Positions 9,428 to 17,878 of a stretch of 64,000 bases of DNA are shown here, piece after piece. Below the pieces are notes generated by a model. The model was given only the letters and a program-made list of their open reading frames with translations. It was not told the origin of the DNA and did not search any database. How positions within the stretch are numbered: position 1 is the stretch's first letter; every line of letters begins with the position of its first letter. The position numbers were made by a program, and so were the translations under genes. Origin of the DNA: Corynebacterium freiburgense (GTDB taxonomy: Bacteria > Actinomycetota > Actinomycetes > Mycobacteriales > Mycobacteriaceae). The stretch covers positions 2,542,001 to 2,606,000 of the forward strand of contig NZ_CP047355.1 in NCBI RefSeq assembly GCF_030408815.1. Direction: 5' to 3'.

Positions 9428-10690
9428 TTAAACAGTGATACGCCCATCTACCGCAGGTAATGCAATATCACTTCGATAATGTCCCCCATCCATGGTGATG
9501 CCCGACAATACTGCATAGGCCGAGTCGCGGGCGTCGGCAAGCGTTGGTCCGGTACCCACCACATTTAAAACGCGACCACCAGCGGAAATATAGTCACCAT
9601 TAGCGTTTTTAGCGGTTCCTGCATGGCGCACCTGAGCATGCTCAGCACCGGTAATAATATCGCCAGTGCGCGGAGTATCAGGATAATTATGGGCGGCTAA
9701 CACCACAGTGAGTGCATACCCGTCTTCCCAAAGCAATGGTGGTTGCTCCTGTAAAGTGCCATCTGCTACGGAACGCAAAAGTACACCGAGCGGGGTTTTA
9801 AGCAGTGCTAATACCGCCTGAGTTTCAGGATCGCCGAAACGACAGTTAAATTCTACAACGGCGGGCCCCTCCGGCCCCCACGCAAGACCCGCATATAGCA
9901 AACCAGAATACGAGCAACCGCGTCGCACCATTTCTTGAGCCACTGGAACGCATACTTCATCAACAATGCGCTGCACACCATTTTCCGGCAACCATGGCAG
10001 CGGGCAATACGCACCCATGCCTCCAGTGTTCGGACCTTCATCATTGTCATGAACTCGTTTATGGTCCTGCGCCGGGAGCAATGGAACCACCGTTTCACCG
10101 TCAACAAGACAGAACAATGAAACTTCAGGGCCTTCTAAAAATGTTTCCAGTAATACCGGGTTGCCAGATTCATGAACATCCAGGATATGCTGACGCGCCG
10201 CTTCACGATCTGGCGTTACTACCACGCCTTTTCCAGCAGCCAACCCATCGTCTTTTACCACCCATACCGGCCCGAAGCGATCGAGTACGGCATCGATCTC
10301 CGCAGCTTCAGCACCTGGCAATATTGACTCTGCATGCGCGGTTCGTACCCCCGCCGCAGCCATAACGTCTTTTGCAAAAGCTTTCGAACCTTCAATGCGG
10401 GCAGCATCCTTATTCGGGCCAAAAACCGCAATGTTTGCCGCCCGCAACGCATCAGCCACTCCAGCAACTAGGGGGATTTCCGGACCTATCACCACAAAAT
10501 CCACACCAAGTTCCTGAGCCAGTGCCGTTACCGCACTAGGATCATCCGCCTTCACTGCGTGCAGCTTTGCGAGGGGTTCCATGCCCGCATTTCCCGGCGC
10601 AATATGCAGTTCAGTCACCGCCGGGTCCTGCGAAAGTCCAAGTAGTAGGGCGTGCTCACGGGCGCCCGAGCCGATTACCAGAATGCGCAT
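9428..10690 (-). CDS. purD: Phosphoribosylamine-glycine ligase (GARS)
   Basis: Second step of de novo purine synthesis: ATP-dependent joining of phosphoribosylamine and glycine, in the cytosol. The protein (420 residues) opens with [15 protein letters not shown], the family N-terminal signature, and shows an ATP-grasp domain ([15 protein letters not shown] and [10 protein letters not shown]) and NTGGMGAY. The C-terminal domain is complete. I chose the ATG at 10690 because it begins exactly at the conserved MRIL; a second ATG lies 6 bases upstream and a longer frame adds only non-conserved residues. There is no ribosome binding site, but TACACT lies 6 bases before this ATG, so a leaderless transcript is plausible. 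It diverges from the HIT gene. Confidence 0.96.
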   Translation of the reverse strand: MRILVIGSGAREHALLLGLSQDPAVTELHIAPGNAGMEPLAKLHAVKADDPSAVTALAQELGVDFVVIGPEIPLVAGVADALRAANIAVFGPNKDAARIEGSKAFAKDVMAAAGVRTAHAESILPGAEAAEIDAVLDRFGPVWVVKDDGLAAGKGVVVTPDREAARQHILDVHESGNPVLLETFLEGPEVSLFCLVDGETVVPLLPAQDHKRVHDNDEGPNTGGMGAYCPLPWLPENGVQRIVDEVCVPVAQEMVRRGCSYSGLLYAGLAWGPEGPAVVEFNCRFGDPETQAVLALLKTPLGVLLRSVADGTLQEQPPLLWEDGYALTVVLAAHNYPDTPRTGDIITGAEHAQVRHAGTAKNANGDYISAGGRVLNVVGTGPTLADARDSAYAVLSGITMDGGHYRSDIALPAVDGRITV

Positions 10691-10700
10691 GTACATAGTG

Positions 10701-10729
10701 TATCGACGCCCACCCAGGCAGCGTCGATA
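10701..10729. promoter_or_regulatory. Inverted repeat between purD and the HIT gene
   Basis: Perfect 9-bp arms TATCGACGC / GCGTCGATA with an 11-base spacer, within the short divergent purD/HIT promoter region. It could be an operator for either gene. The same 9-mer recurs elsewhere in the window, so it may not be specific to this promoter. Confidence 0.4.
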
Positions 10730-10756
10730 CGCCAACCACCGCTACTCTGGAAAGAC

Positions 10757-11182
10757 ATGAGCACTGTATTTACCAAAATCATTCAAGGCGAACTTCCAGG
10801 GCGATTTATTTACCGCTCTGAGGACGTCGTTGCATTCCTAACAATCGAACCCTTGACCTACGGTCACACCCTAGTAGTGCCAGTCGCCGAAGTTGACCGC
10901 TGGACCGACCTTGACCCCCACGTTTGGGCTCGTGTAAATGAAGTCGCCCACGCAATTGGCAACGCTATGATCGACGCCTTTAACGTTCCCCGAGCAGGCT
11001 ATATTATTGCGGGTTTCGACGTCCCCCACACCCACATTCATATCTTCCCCACCGCAACCATGCGTGACTATAACTTTGCCAATGTCATCCCCATGAATGA
11101 AACCGATCAATCTCGTATGGACGCCGCCGCAGCAAAACTACGAACAGCACTAGGCACCGATGAACTTGGGAACCCACTATAG
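10757..11182 (+). CDS. HIT family hydrolase
   Basis: A 141-residue histidine-triad protein; such proteins hydrolyse or transfer nucleotides from nucleoside monophosphate derivatives. The active-site triad HTHIH is at 91-95, and the N-terminal half has the usual FTKIIQGELPG start. The ATG at 10757 has GGAAAG 6 bases upstream; the frame extends further upstream without conserved sequence and was not used. It is followed after 18 bases by the lipase-like gene, so the two are probably cotranscribed. Exact substrate unknown. Confidence 0.93.
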   Translation: MSTVFTKIIQGELPGRFIYRSEDVVAFLTIEPLTYGHTLVVPVAEVDRWTDLDPHVWARVNEVAHAIGNAMIDAFNVPRAGYIIAGFDVPHTHIHIFPTATMRDYNFANVIPMNETDQSRMDAAAAKLRTALGTDELGNPL

Positions 11183-11200
11183 AAAGGAACATCACCCCCA

Positions 11201-12016
11201 ATGTCGGAACCACTAGGCACCAAAATCCCGTCCCGTGGTTGGGTCGAAGACGACTGGCGAGCCCGCCCCACACCACAACGCCCTTGGCCAGTAATCCTAA
11301 TCCACGGAACCTCCGGCAGCCCCGGTGACTGGAAAGAACTCACCACCCAACTACGGAACCTAGGTTGGGCAGTCTTTATCCCTGGATATGGCCAACGCGG
11401 AACCAACCTTATTACCGACTCAGCGGCCCAAATCAAAGCCTATATCGACCTCGTCCTCGCCACTACCGGAGCCCAAAAAACCATCCTTGTCGGACACTCC
11501 CAAGGCGGTGTCCTAGCACGCCACTACATGAAATTCCTCCAAGGAGCCGAACGAACCAAACACCTTATCTGCCTCTCCAGCCCCAACCATGGCACCACCC
11601 TCGGCGGAATGCTCGGAAAACTCGTAGCCACCAATAAACAAGCCGAAATTATGACCAAAATGATCGATACCTACTTCGGCCCCGCAGGAATGCAACAAAT
11701 CGCTGGATCACCATTCCTCCAAAACCTCAACACCGGACCCGAATGCCTGCCCGGAGTCGGCTACACCTGTATAGCAACCCGAACAGACGCCACCGTCGTC
11801 CCAGCTGAATCATGCTTCCTAGACAAAGCAAATAATCTCTGGATCCAAGATCAATACCCCCTCGCAGTAATCCGCCATGACGAAATGCCCCGCGACCGTC
11901 GCGTACGTGCACTCGTCACAGAAACCCTCGAAGGACTCAAACCCATCAACCCAAAAACAACAATGCACACACCAGGCCAGGCCACTAGTAACGTGCCGGG
12001 TCAAGGCTTCAAGTAA
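11201..12016 (+). CDS. Lipase-like alpha/beta hydrolase
   Basis: A 271-residue alpha/beta hydrolase of the class 2 lipase / acetyltransferase-lipase type. Seen: VILIHGTSGS (oxyanion region, about 31-40), GHSQGG with nucleophile Ser100, SSPNHGT, and possible acid/base residues in TRTDATVVP and VIRHDEMP. There is no signal peptide, which is unusual for this family, so it may work inside the cell, or the true product may differ at the N-terminus. GAAAGGA lies upstream of the ATG. The 3' end runs into a 25-bp tandem repeat: the last residues (NVPGQGFK) and the stop codon are encoded by repeat units, so the C-terminus depends on repeat phase. Confidence 0.85.
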   Translation: MSEPLGTKIPSRGWVEDDWRARPTPQRPWPVILIHGTSGSPGDWKELTTQLRNLGWAVFIPGYGQRGTNLITDSAAQIKAYIDLVLATTGAQKTILVGHSQGGVLARHYMKFLQGAERTKHLICLSSPNHGTTLGGMLGKLVATNKQAEIMTKMIDTYFGPAGMQQIAGSPFLQNLNTGPECLPGVGYTCIATRTDATVVPAESCFLDKANNLWIQDQYPLAVIRHDEMPRDRRVRALVTETLEGLKPINPKTTMHTPGQATSNVPGQGFK

Positions 12017-12075
12017 CGTGCCGGGTCAAGGCTTCAAGTAACGTGCCGGGTCAAGGCTTCAAGTAACGTGCCGGG
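11987..12075. repeat. 25-bp tandem repeat, about 3.6 copies
   Basis: Units start with AGTAACGTGCCGGG and end TCAAGGCTTCA: 11987-12011, 12012-12036, 12037-12061, and a partial unit 12062-12075. The copies are identical. The unit length is not a multiple of three, and each unit carries a TAA, so the lipase reading frame ends in the second unit at 12014-12016. Confidence 0.97.
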
Positions 12076-12116
12076 CAGAGTACCTCCAGCCTTCCCACAA
12101 GACCAGAAACCACATC

Positions 12117-12392
12117 ATGGAACATATCGCGCAAATAGACAACACCGAGTACACCTTCCGATGGAATGACAACCAAACCCTCCTTGAAGCACTCCTCGCC
12201 GCCGACATTCCCGCAAACTACTCATGCCAACAAGGCCAATGCGGTGCCTGCCAATGCTCCCTCGAAGGCGGGAAATCCCATATGAAAGAAAACCACGTAC
12301 TCAGCGACTACGACATTCGCGATGGCGAAGTCCTGGCCTGCCAAACCTATCGAGACGAAGAAGGCCCTTATCAAGCGATCTATTGGTTTTAA
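12117..12392 (+). CDS. 2Fe-2S plant-type ferredoxin
   Basis: A 91-residue single-domain [2Fe-2S] ferredoxin, a soluble electron carrier. The cluster ligands are Cys37, Cys42, Cys45 and Cys75 (CX4CX2C...C, in SCQQGQCGAC and LACQT). The spacing matches the plant-type / ring-oxygenase reductase ferredoxins. No oxygenase or reductase gene is adjacent, so the partner is unknown. The ATG has only a weak purine-rich upstream sequence. It follows the tandem repeat by about 40 bases and is followed by the repeat-rich gap. Confidence 0.9.
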   Translation: MEHIAQIDNTEYTFRWNDNQTLLEALLAADIPANYSCQQGQCGACQCSLEGGKSHMKENHVLSDYDIRDGEVLACQTYRDEEGPYQAIYWF

Positions 12393-12439
12393 GTAGTTAA
12401 GAGTTGCAGGGTGATTCTTTGTCTTTGGGCGTTGGTTTG

Positions 12440-12977
12440 GTTGTGTGCTTGTGGTGACCTGGGATTTGGTTGGCTCTGGATGAAAGCTGGTCGGTCCTTT
12501 CGGGTGCTGGTTGGGCGTGTTGTCACAGATTCCATTTTTTCGGCCGATTTTATGGAATCTGCGACACGATAGGTAGGGAACCTGTCACGAATTCCATTTT
12601 TTTCGCTGTTTTAATGGAATCTGCGACAAACCCCAGGTCAACGATTGTGTACAATGTTGCTTGCTGTCACAAATTCCATTTTTTCAGGCGATTTTATGGA
12701 ATCCGTGACAGTAGGACTGAAAACATCACTAGTTCAATAGGGTGAGCCTATCAAACACCCCGGAAAGCGGCCCGAAGGCTCGGGAAACCATCCATCTCAC
12801 CCCGAAAACCAGCTCAAACCCCGCGAAGCCCTGGATTTTCAACCCCACCAACCCGAAAACCAGGCAGATCTGACACCCCCCACCCGAAAATCAGGCAGAT
12901 TTCACATCACCCACAACCCACCACCGCATTTCCCCAGCTCACACCACAAGACCAGAAGCCCACAACACAAATCTGCC
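12440..12977. repeat. Duplicated intergenic block, copy A
   Basis: About 540 bases nearly identical to 18637-19206, with scattered single-base differences and one small length difference near the left end. It contains the hairpin triplet 12521-12710, then a C-rich tract with repeated CCCGAAAA and CAGGCAGAT words, ending ACAAATCTGCC, which is inverse to CAGGCAGAT. Open frames here have no ribosome binding site and repeat themselves, so I do not call a gene. No transposase and no obvious target-site duplication. Confidence 0.9.
12521..12710. repeat. Triplet of 46-bp hairpin elements (array A)
   Basis: Three inverted repeats of 46 bases at 12521-12566, 12583-12628 and 12665-12710. Arms are about 15 bases (TGTCACAGATTCCAT with ATGGAATCTGCGACA) around a T-rich 16-base loop. 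Gaps are 16 and 36 bases, giving start-to-start steps of 62 and 82. The same layout recurs at 18747-18936 and, in reversed order, at 34329-34517. Confidence 0.95.
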
Positions 12978-13145
12978 TGTTCAGGCCTTCCTCAAGCCTA
13001 CGCCAAGCTCTTCCGAAGCCACGCCAACCTCGCTCCTTAGTTTCCCTTTTGTCAACCTCACTAGTTAAGCAATTTTTTTGGATGGTTGGTTTTGGTGTGG
13101 TTTTCAGCGCGATAGTTTGTGGCGCTTCGTACTAAGGTTTTTAGC
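12978..13145. other. Upstream flank of the MFS gene
   Basis: No gene seen. AAGG at about 13131 lies 8 bases before the MFS start at 13146. The region is T-rich before that start; I cannot place a promoter with confidence. Confidence 0.4.
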
Positions 13146-14558
13146 ATGAGCACGAAGACGCAAACTCACGCCCGCACAGATAAACGAACTGTTTTGGCTT
13201 GGGCCCTCTGGGATTGGGGTTCTGCTGCTTTTAATGCCGTGTTGGTGACGTTTATTTTTGCAGTGTATTTGACTGATTCGGTCGGGGCGAATGTGCAAGA
13301 ATACGTTGCGGAATCTTGGCCAAGTTTCCTTCGTGCAAGTTCAGTGACTGCTTCTGGCTGGTATGGCTATGCAATGGGCATTGCGGGTGTATTTATCGCG
13401 TTAACCGCACCTGTTATTGGCCGTCGCACAGACATTCGCGGCACCAGGAAACGTAGTGTCACTGTGTGGTCAATTGTGGCCTTTTTCCTTATGGCCTCGT
13501 TGTTTTTTATCCGAAATGACCATATTTTTTATTTCTGGATAGCACTACTCATTATGGGTGTGGCTTCGGTGATTTTCCAGTTGGCTGAAGTAAGTTATTT
13601 CGCCATGTTGCGCCAGGTTTCTACCCCGGAGAATGTTGGCAGGATTTCTGGTTTTGGCTGGTCAATGGGCTATTTCGGGGGAATTTTTGTTTTGCTTATT
13701 TGTTATTTGGGGTTTATTCAAGGTGACGGGCCAACGCGAGGTTTTTTAGGGCTTTCTACAGAGGGCGGTTGGAATATTCGTGTTGTCGCGTTATTTGCCG
13801 CCTTTTGGTTTATTGTTTCGGCGATTCCATTGATGGTTCGTGTTCCGGAAATTGAGCCTGATCCTACTGCACAAGTCGGCGGGATTAGGGATTCGTATGC
13901 TCGGCTTTTTCGAGAGTTTAAGGAGCTTTGGCAAGAAGACCGTCACGCGGTGTACTTTTTATTGGCTTCTGCGGTGTTGCGCGATGGGCTTGCAGGTGTG
14001 TTTACGTTCGGCGCTATTCTTGCGGTTTCTTCGTACGGGCTTTCGGCTGGCGACGTCCTGTTATTCGGCGTTGCAGCGAATGTTGTGAGTGCGCTCGGGG
14101 CTCTGGGTATGGGGGTTGTTGATGACAAGATTGGCCCTAAGCCAGTGATTATCTTTTCATTGCTCGCTATGGTCGTAGTTTGTTTGGTTATATTTTTCTT
14201 GGATGGACCGCTAAATTTCTGGATTTTTGGTCTAATTCTTACGCTTTTTGTTGGTCCTGCTCAAAGCTCTTGTCGGTCTTTTCTTTCCCGGATGACCTCA
14301 GAAGGACGAGATGGACAAATGTTTGGTTTGTATGCCACGACTGGGCGAGCTGTAAGTTGGCTTGCACCGATTGCCTTTAGTGTTTCGGTATCAGTTGGTG
14401 GTTCTGATCGTGCTGGCATCATTGGTATTGCGATTATTTTGGCAGCAGGCGCTATATTGTTGCTACCGGTACGACCACCAACTCTTGCTGCCAAACAAGT
14501 TTCCACCACAAGTGCAACAGTAGGGGCAAAAGAAAAAGGCCCTAAGGAAAAACCTTAA
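13146..14558 (+). CDS. UMF1-type MFS transporter
   Basis: A 470-residue inner-membrane protein with about 12 hydrophobic segments. The N-terminal AWALWDWGSAAFNAVL is the signature of the UMF1 / Atg22-like branch of the major facilitator superfamily, and FGWSMGYFGG is also typical. Substrates of bacterial members are largely unknown; amino-acid export is often guessed from Atg22. I start at the ATG at 13146, with AAGG 8 bases upstream; a longer frame from 13119 lacks a better site. A hairpin overlaps the stop codon, and the next gene (tRNA-Thr) is on the other strand. Confidence 0.88.
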   Translation: MSTKTQTHARTDKRTVLAWALWDWGSAAFNAVLVTFIFAVYLTDSVGANVQEYVAESWPSFLRASSVTASGWYGYAMGIAGVFIALTAPVIGRRTDIRGTRKRSVTVWSIVAFFLMASLFFIRNDHIFYFWIALLIMGVASVIFQLAEVSYFAMLRQVSTPENVGRISGFGWSMGYFGGIFVLLICYLGFIQGDGPTRGFLGLSTEGGWNIRVVALFAAFWFIVSAIPLMVRVPEIEPDPTAQVGGIRDSYARLFREFKELWQEDRHAVYFLLASAVLRDGLAGVFTFGAILAVSSYGLSAGDVLLFGVAANVVSALGALGMGVVDDKIGPKPVIIFSLLAMVVVCLVIFFLDGPLNFWIFGLILTLFVGPAQSSCRSFLSRMTSEGRDGQMFGLYATTGRAVSWLAPIAFSVSVSVGGSDRAGIIGIAIILAAGAILLLPVRPPTLAAKQVSTTSATVGAKEKGPKEKP

Positions 14559-14567
14559 GACCTTTTC
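14532..14567. terminator. Probable bidirectional terminator after the MFS gene
   Basis: Nested stem: AAAAGG pairs with CCTTTT and AAGG with CCTT around an A-rich loop. It overlaps the MFS stop codon and lies between convergent MFS and tRNA genes. Confidence 0.55.
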
Positions 14568-14569
14568 GT

Positions 14570-14645
14570 TGGAGCTGGAGACGAGACTTGAACTCGCAAC
14601 CTACGGTTTACAAGACCGTTGCGCTACCGATTGCGCCACTCCAGC
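14570..14645 (-). tRNA. tRNA-Thr (anticodon UGU)
   Basis: Read on the minus strand from 14645: acceptor stem GCTGGAG pairs with CTCCAGC, anticodon stem ACGGT/ACCGT with loop CTTGTAA (anticodon TGT), and T-loop GTTCAAGTC. The body is 73 bases (14573-14645), and the CCA end is encoded (14570-14572). Confidence 0.97.
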
Positions 14646-14703
14646 ACTGCCATGAGATCGTACCTTACGTCCCCTATATATCCCAATTTACAAAGGCAGC
14701 AGC

Positions 14704-16098
14704 ATGAAAATCTTTGATCGTTTGCTTTCTGGCCGCGTCGCCACAATCGACACGGTCAAGGCTGCGCCACCACCGTCGCCTCTGGCGCCAGTGGATCTTA
14801 CAGACCACGCCCAAGTTTCCGCTGTAATGGATTTAGCTTCGCGTATCGGGGATATTCTCTTGTCCTCCGGCACCGGAAATAATGACACAAAAGCCCAAAT
14901 TCGTGCAGTTACTTCAGCATATGGTTTGCATTATTGCCACGTTGATATCACGTTAAATACAATCACGATTTTCACGAATATTGGCACTGATAAAAAGACG
15001 CCTTTGAGTGTGTTTCGTGTAGTACGTCGTCTGGCAATTGATTTTTCCAAATTGTCAGAGGTTGATCGTCTTATTCGCTCAATTTGTGCAGGGGCCACCC
15101 CTCCAGAGGTAGCCGATAAGATCCTTGACGAACTGTTGCATACTCCACCGCCATATGGTTTTCGAACGGCGCTTTTTGGTTGGGCTGTTTTTGGCGCCGC
15201 CGTCGCCGTACTCTTGGGTGGCGGATTCGTTGTGGCAGGTATTTCTTTTATTGTTGCTGCAGTCATTATGGGCGGAAGCACATGGTTGGAACAACGTGGT
15301 TTACCAGCTTTTTTCCAAAATGTTTTTGGTGGTTTTGTATCTACCGTACCGGCTGCACTTTCGTATCGGTGGGCTAATACCTTAGGGTTCGAACTTTCAC
15401 CTTCGCAGATTGTGGCCTCTGGAATTGTGGTAATGCTTGCTGGTTTAACACTGGTACAGGCAATGCAGGACGGTATTACCGGGGCTCCTGTAACTGCAAG
15501 TGCACGGTTCTTTGAGACCATGATGCTTACAGGTGGCATCGTTGCAGGTGTGGCGATTGGAATTCAGGTTTCTGGTGCACTCGGTGTGACATTGCCTGAG
15601 CTGCAAACTACGCCACCAATTAATCTGACTTCGGTTACTTTAAAGGTGATAGCTGGGGGGATTGCCGCGGCGTTTTATGGCGTGGCGTGCTATGCGGAAT
15701 GGTCGTCGGTAATTGTTGCAGGTTTAGCCGCGACGACTGGTTCATTTATGTACTATGCAGTGCTTTTGCCCATTGGAGTGCCGCCCGTGGTGGCTATTAG
15801 CATTGCTGCGACAATTATTGGTCTTGCGGGTGGTCTTTTAGCTCGCCGTTTTTTGATTCCGCCATTGATTACCGCCGTGGCGGGTATCACTCCGCTGTTG
15901 CCTGGTTTATCTATTTACCGAGGCATGTACGCAATCCTTCATTCCCAAACCTTGGTTGGCTTTTCGAATATGGTTTTGGCGCTAGCCATTGGTTCGGCCC
16001 TGGCAGCCGGAGTGGTGCTTGGTGAATGGTGCGCACGAAAGTTACGACGCCCCCCAGCGTTACTGAGGTACCGCGCTTTTGCAAAACGAATGGCGTAG
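14704..16098 (+). CDS. thrE: Threonine/serine exporter
   Basis: A 464-residue membrane protein of the ThrE family, which exports L-threonine and L-serine in C. glutamicum. The N-terminal soluble part (about 1-150) carries LASRIGDILLSSGTG and AYGLHYCHVDIT, typical of the N-terminal domain, followed by about ten hydrophobic segments. It is slightly shorter than the C. glutamicum protein. Gene order downstream (Lys-rich protein, otsA) matches C. glutamicum. A purine-rich AAAGGCAGCAGC precedes the ATG. It lies next to a tRNA-Thr gene on the opposite strand. Confidence 0.94.
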   Translation: MKIFDRLLSGRVATIDTVKAAPPPSPLAPVDLTDHAQVSAVMDLASRIGDILLSSGTGNNDTKAQIRAVTSAYGLHYCHVDITLNTITIFTNIGTDKKTPLSVFRVVRRLAIDFSKLSEVDRLIRSICAGATPPEVADKILDELLHTPPPYGFRTALFGWAVFGAAVAVLLGGGFVVAGISFIVAAVIMGGSTWLEQRGLPAFFQNVFGGFVSTVPAALSYRWANTLGFELSPSQIVASGIVVMLAGLTLVQAMQDGITGAPVTASARFFETMMLTGGIVAGVAIGIQVSGALGVTLPELQTTPPINLTSVTLKVIAGGIAAAFYGVACYAEWSSVIVAGLAATTGSFMYYAVLLPIGVPPVVAISIAATIIGLAGGLLARRFLIPPLITAVAGITPLLPGLSIYRGMYAILHSQTLVGFSNMVLALAIGSALAAGVVLGEWCARKLRRPPALLRYRAFAKRMA

Positions 16099-16139
16099 AA
16101 TAAGCATCCAAGTTTGTCTTTTATCACCCAGGAGGATCC

Positions 16140-16481
16140 GTGCCACCGAAGGTCACTGATACCCGTAATAATAATGCCGATTCCTTGCACGCGGTGGAGG
16201 AAGAGACCGCCAAGGCAGCTCGCCGGATTGTTGCTACATACTCTACAGATTTTTTTGACTGCGCAACGCTGTTGTGCATGTTAGGTGTTGAGCCTGAGGG
16301 TTTGCGCTATAAGCGAATTGCGGCGGAGCATGCAGAGGCGAACGCTCCTAAAAAGACGACCAAAAAGGCAGCTAAAAAGACTACAAAGAAAGCCGCCAAG
16401 AAAACAACTAAAAAAACAACAAAGAAAGCCGCCAAGAAAACCACCAAAAAGACCACAAAAAAGACTACAAAGAAAGCATGA
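16140..16481 (+). CDS. Small protein with histone H1-like Lys/Thr/Ala tail
   Basis: A 113-residue protein starting at GTG (16140), with AGGAGG 4 bases upstream, a clear Shine-Dalgarno that decides the start. Residues 1-65 are an ordinary globular-looking part (ARRIVATYSTDFFDCATLLCMLG); from about 68 to the end it is a run of KKTTKK / KKAAKK repeats. Such tails resemble histone H1 and bind DNA or RNA non-specifically. A gene in this place occurs between thrE and otsA in related species. It overlaps otsA by 4 bases (ATGA), so translation is coupled. Function not established; the tail may vary in length by slippage. Confidence 0.85.
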   Translation: MPPKVTDTRNNNADSLHAVEEETAKAARRIVATYSTDFFDCATLLCMLGVEPEGLRYKRIAAEHAEANAPKKTTKKAAKKTTKKAAKKTTKKTTKKAAKKTTKKTTKKTTKKA

Positions 16482-17878
16482 GCAATTTTGTGGTGGTAGC
16501 CAATCGGCTGCCGGTAGATTTAACAACCCACCCAGATGGAACTCAGGAGTGGTTGCCAAGTCCCGGCGGCTTAGTTACCGCACTGTCTCCAGTGCTGGCA
16601 CGCCACCAAGGTTGCTGGGTGGGATGGCCAGGTGTTCCTGATGCCGCACCAGAACCATTTGAAGCAGATGGCGTACTGCTACATCCCGTCACCCTGACTG
16701 AAACAGACTTTCAGGAGTTCTACGAAGGGTTTTCAAATGCCACATTGTGGCCGCTTTACCACGATCTGATTGTACCCCCGGAGTTTCATAGAACATGGTG
16801 GGAAACCTACCGAAATGTGAATCTAAAGTATGCACAAGAAGTAGCGGAAGTAGCTTCAGAAAACGCCACGGTTTGGGTACAGGACTATCAGCTTCAATTA
16901 GTGCCCGGTATTCTGCGACAAATGCGACCCGACTTAAAAATCGGATTCTTTTTACATATTCCCTTCCCATCTGCTGATCTATTTAGGCAACTGCCTTGGC
17001 GGGAAGAGCTTATGCGGGGGTTGCTGGGGGCGGACCTTATTGGTTTCCATTTGGAAGTAAATACTGAAAACTTCCTATCGCTTGCTCGCCAGGTCACTCT
17101 CACCGGGTCGACGATCGGGCAACCTGACAAACTACAGGTAGAGGGGACGGCGTCGATACGCAAGGTGACGGCGTATATTACCGCGCCGGACGGACGCAAG
17201 GTGGGTGTGGCGGCGTTTCCAATTTCGATTGATTCGGCCGAGGTGGTGGCTGCCGCGAGCGAAATTGAACCTATCGAAGCCTCAGGGACGGTAATTCTTG
17301 GGGTTGATCGCTTGGACTACACCAAAGGCATTTTGCAGCGCCTCCTTGCCTTCGAAGAATTGCTCGAATCGGGGGCTTTGGAGCCGTCAGAAATTATGCT
17401 GATTCAAATTGCCACCCCCTCGCGAGAACGCATTGACCACTACCGAAAGACGCGTTCGCTCGTCGAAGAAGCCGTAGGGCGAATCAATGGTCGATTTGGA
17501 ACGGTAGAACATCCCGTTGTGCACTATATGCACCGATCACTTCCTAAGTCCGAATTGCTCCGATACTACAAACGAGCCGATGTAATGCTCGTTACACCAT
17601 ATAAAGACGGCATGAACTTGGTTGCAAAAGAATACGTATGCTGCCATAAAGATGGATCAGGCGCCTTAGTATTAAGCGAATTTGCTGGTTCTGCAATTGA
17701 ACTTCAACGAGCTTGGTTGTGCAATCCGCACGATATTGAATCGGTAAAACGCCAACTACTCAATGCTCTAACTGCAGATCCCGAAGACGCAAAAGCTCGA
17801 ATGCTTGAATTACATGAACAGGTTCTAACGTGTGATGTAAATCTATGGGCAAGGAGCTTTTTGGAATGCTTGCAATGA
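16478..17878 (+). CDS. otsA: Trehalose-6-phosphate synthase
   Basis: Makes trehalose-6-phosphate from a nucleotide-activated glucose and glucose-6-phosphate. In corynebacteria trehalose carries mycolates to the envelope and protects against stress. 466 residues, complete GT20 glycosyltransferase: ANRLPVD at the N-terminus, SPGGLVTAL, VWVQDYQLQLVP, FFLHIPFPS, GVDRLDYTKG and KDGMNLVAKEY. The start overlaps the preceding stop as ATGA. It is followed by the META lipoprotein and, after a repeat block, by otsB. Confidence 0.97.
   Translation: MSNFVVVANRLPVDLTTHPDGTQEWLPSPGGLVTALSPVLARHQGCWVGWPGVPDAAPEPFEADGVLLHPVTLTETDFQEFYEGFSNATLWPLYHDLIVPPEFHRTWWETYRNVNLKYAQEVAEVASENATVWVQDYQLQLVPGILRQMRPDLKIGFFLHIPFPSADLFRQLPWREELMRGLLGADLIGFHLEVNTENFLSLARQVTLTGSTIGQPDKLQVEGTASIRKVTAYITAPDGRKVGVAAFPISIDSAEVVAAASEIEPIEASGTVILGVDRLDYTKGILQRLLAFEELLESGALEPSEIMLIQIATPSRERIDHYRKTRSLVEEAVGRINGRFGTVEHPVVHYMHRSLPKSELLRYYKRADVMLVTPYKDGMNLVAKEYVCCHKDGSGALVLSEFAGSAIELQRAWLCNPHDIESVKRQLLNALTADPEDAKARMLELHEQVLTCDVNLWARSFLECLQ

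Noticed and set aside
12470..12745. Plus-strand open frame across hairpin array A (and its counterpart at the otsB 5' side)
   Set aside because: Peptide is encoded by the palindromes themselves (repeated FHFF and CHR/CHK words), has no start signal and no conserved domain; a by-product of the repeat.
12440..12977. CRISPR array
   Set aside because: Repeats are inverted, only three per group, with no regular repeat-spacer pattern and no cas genes.
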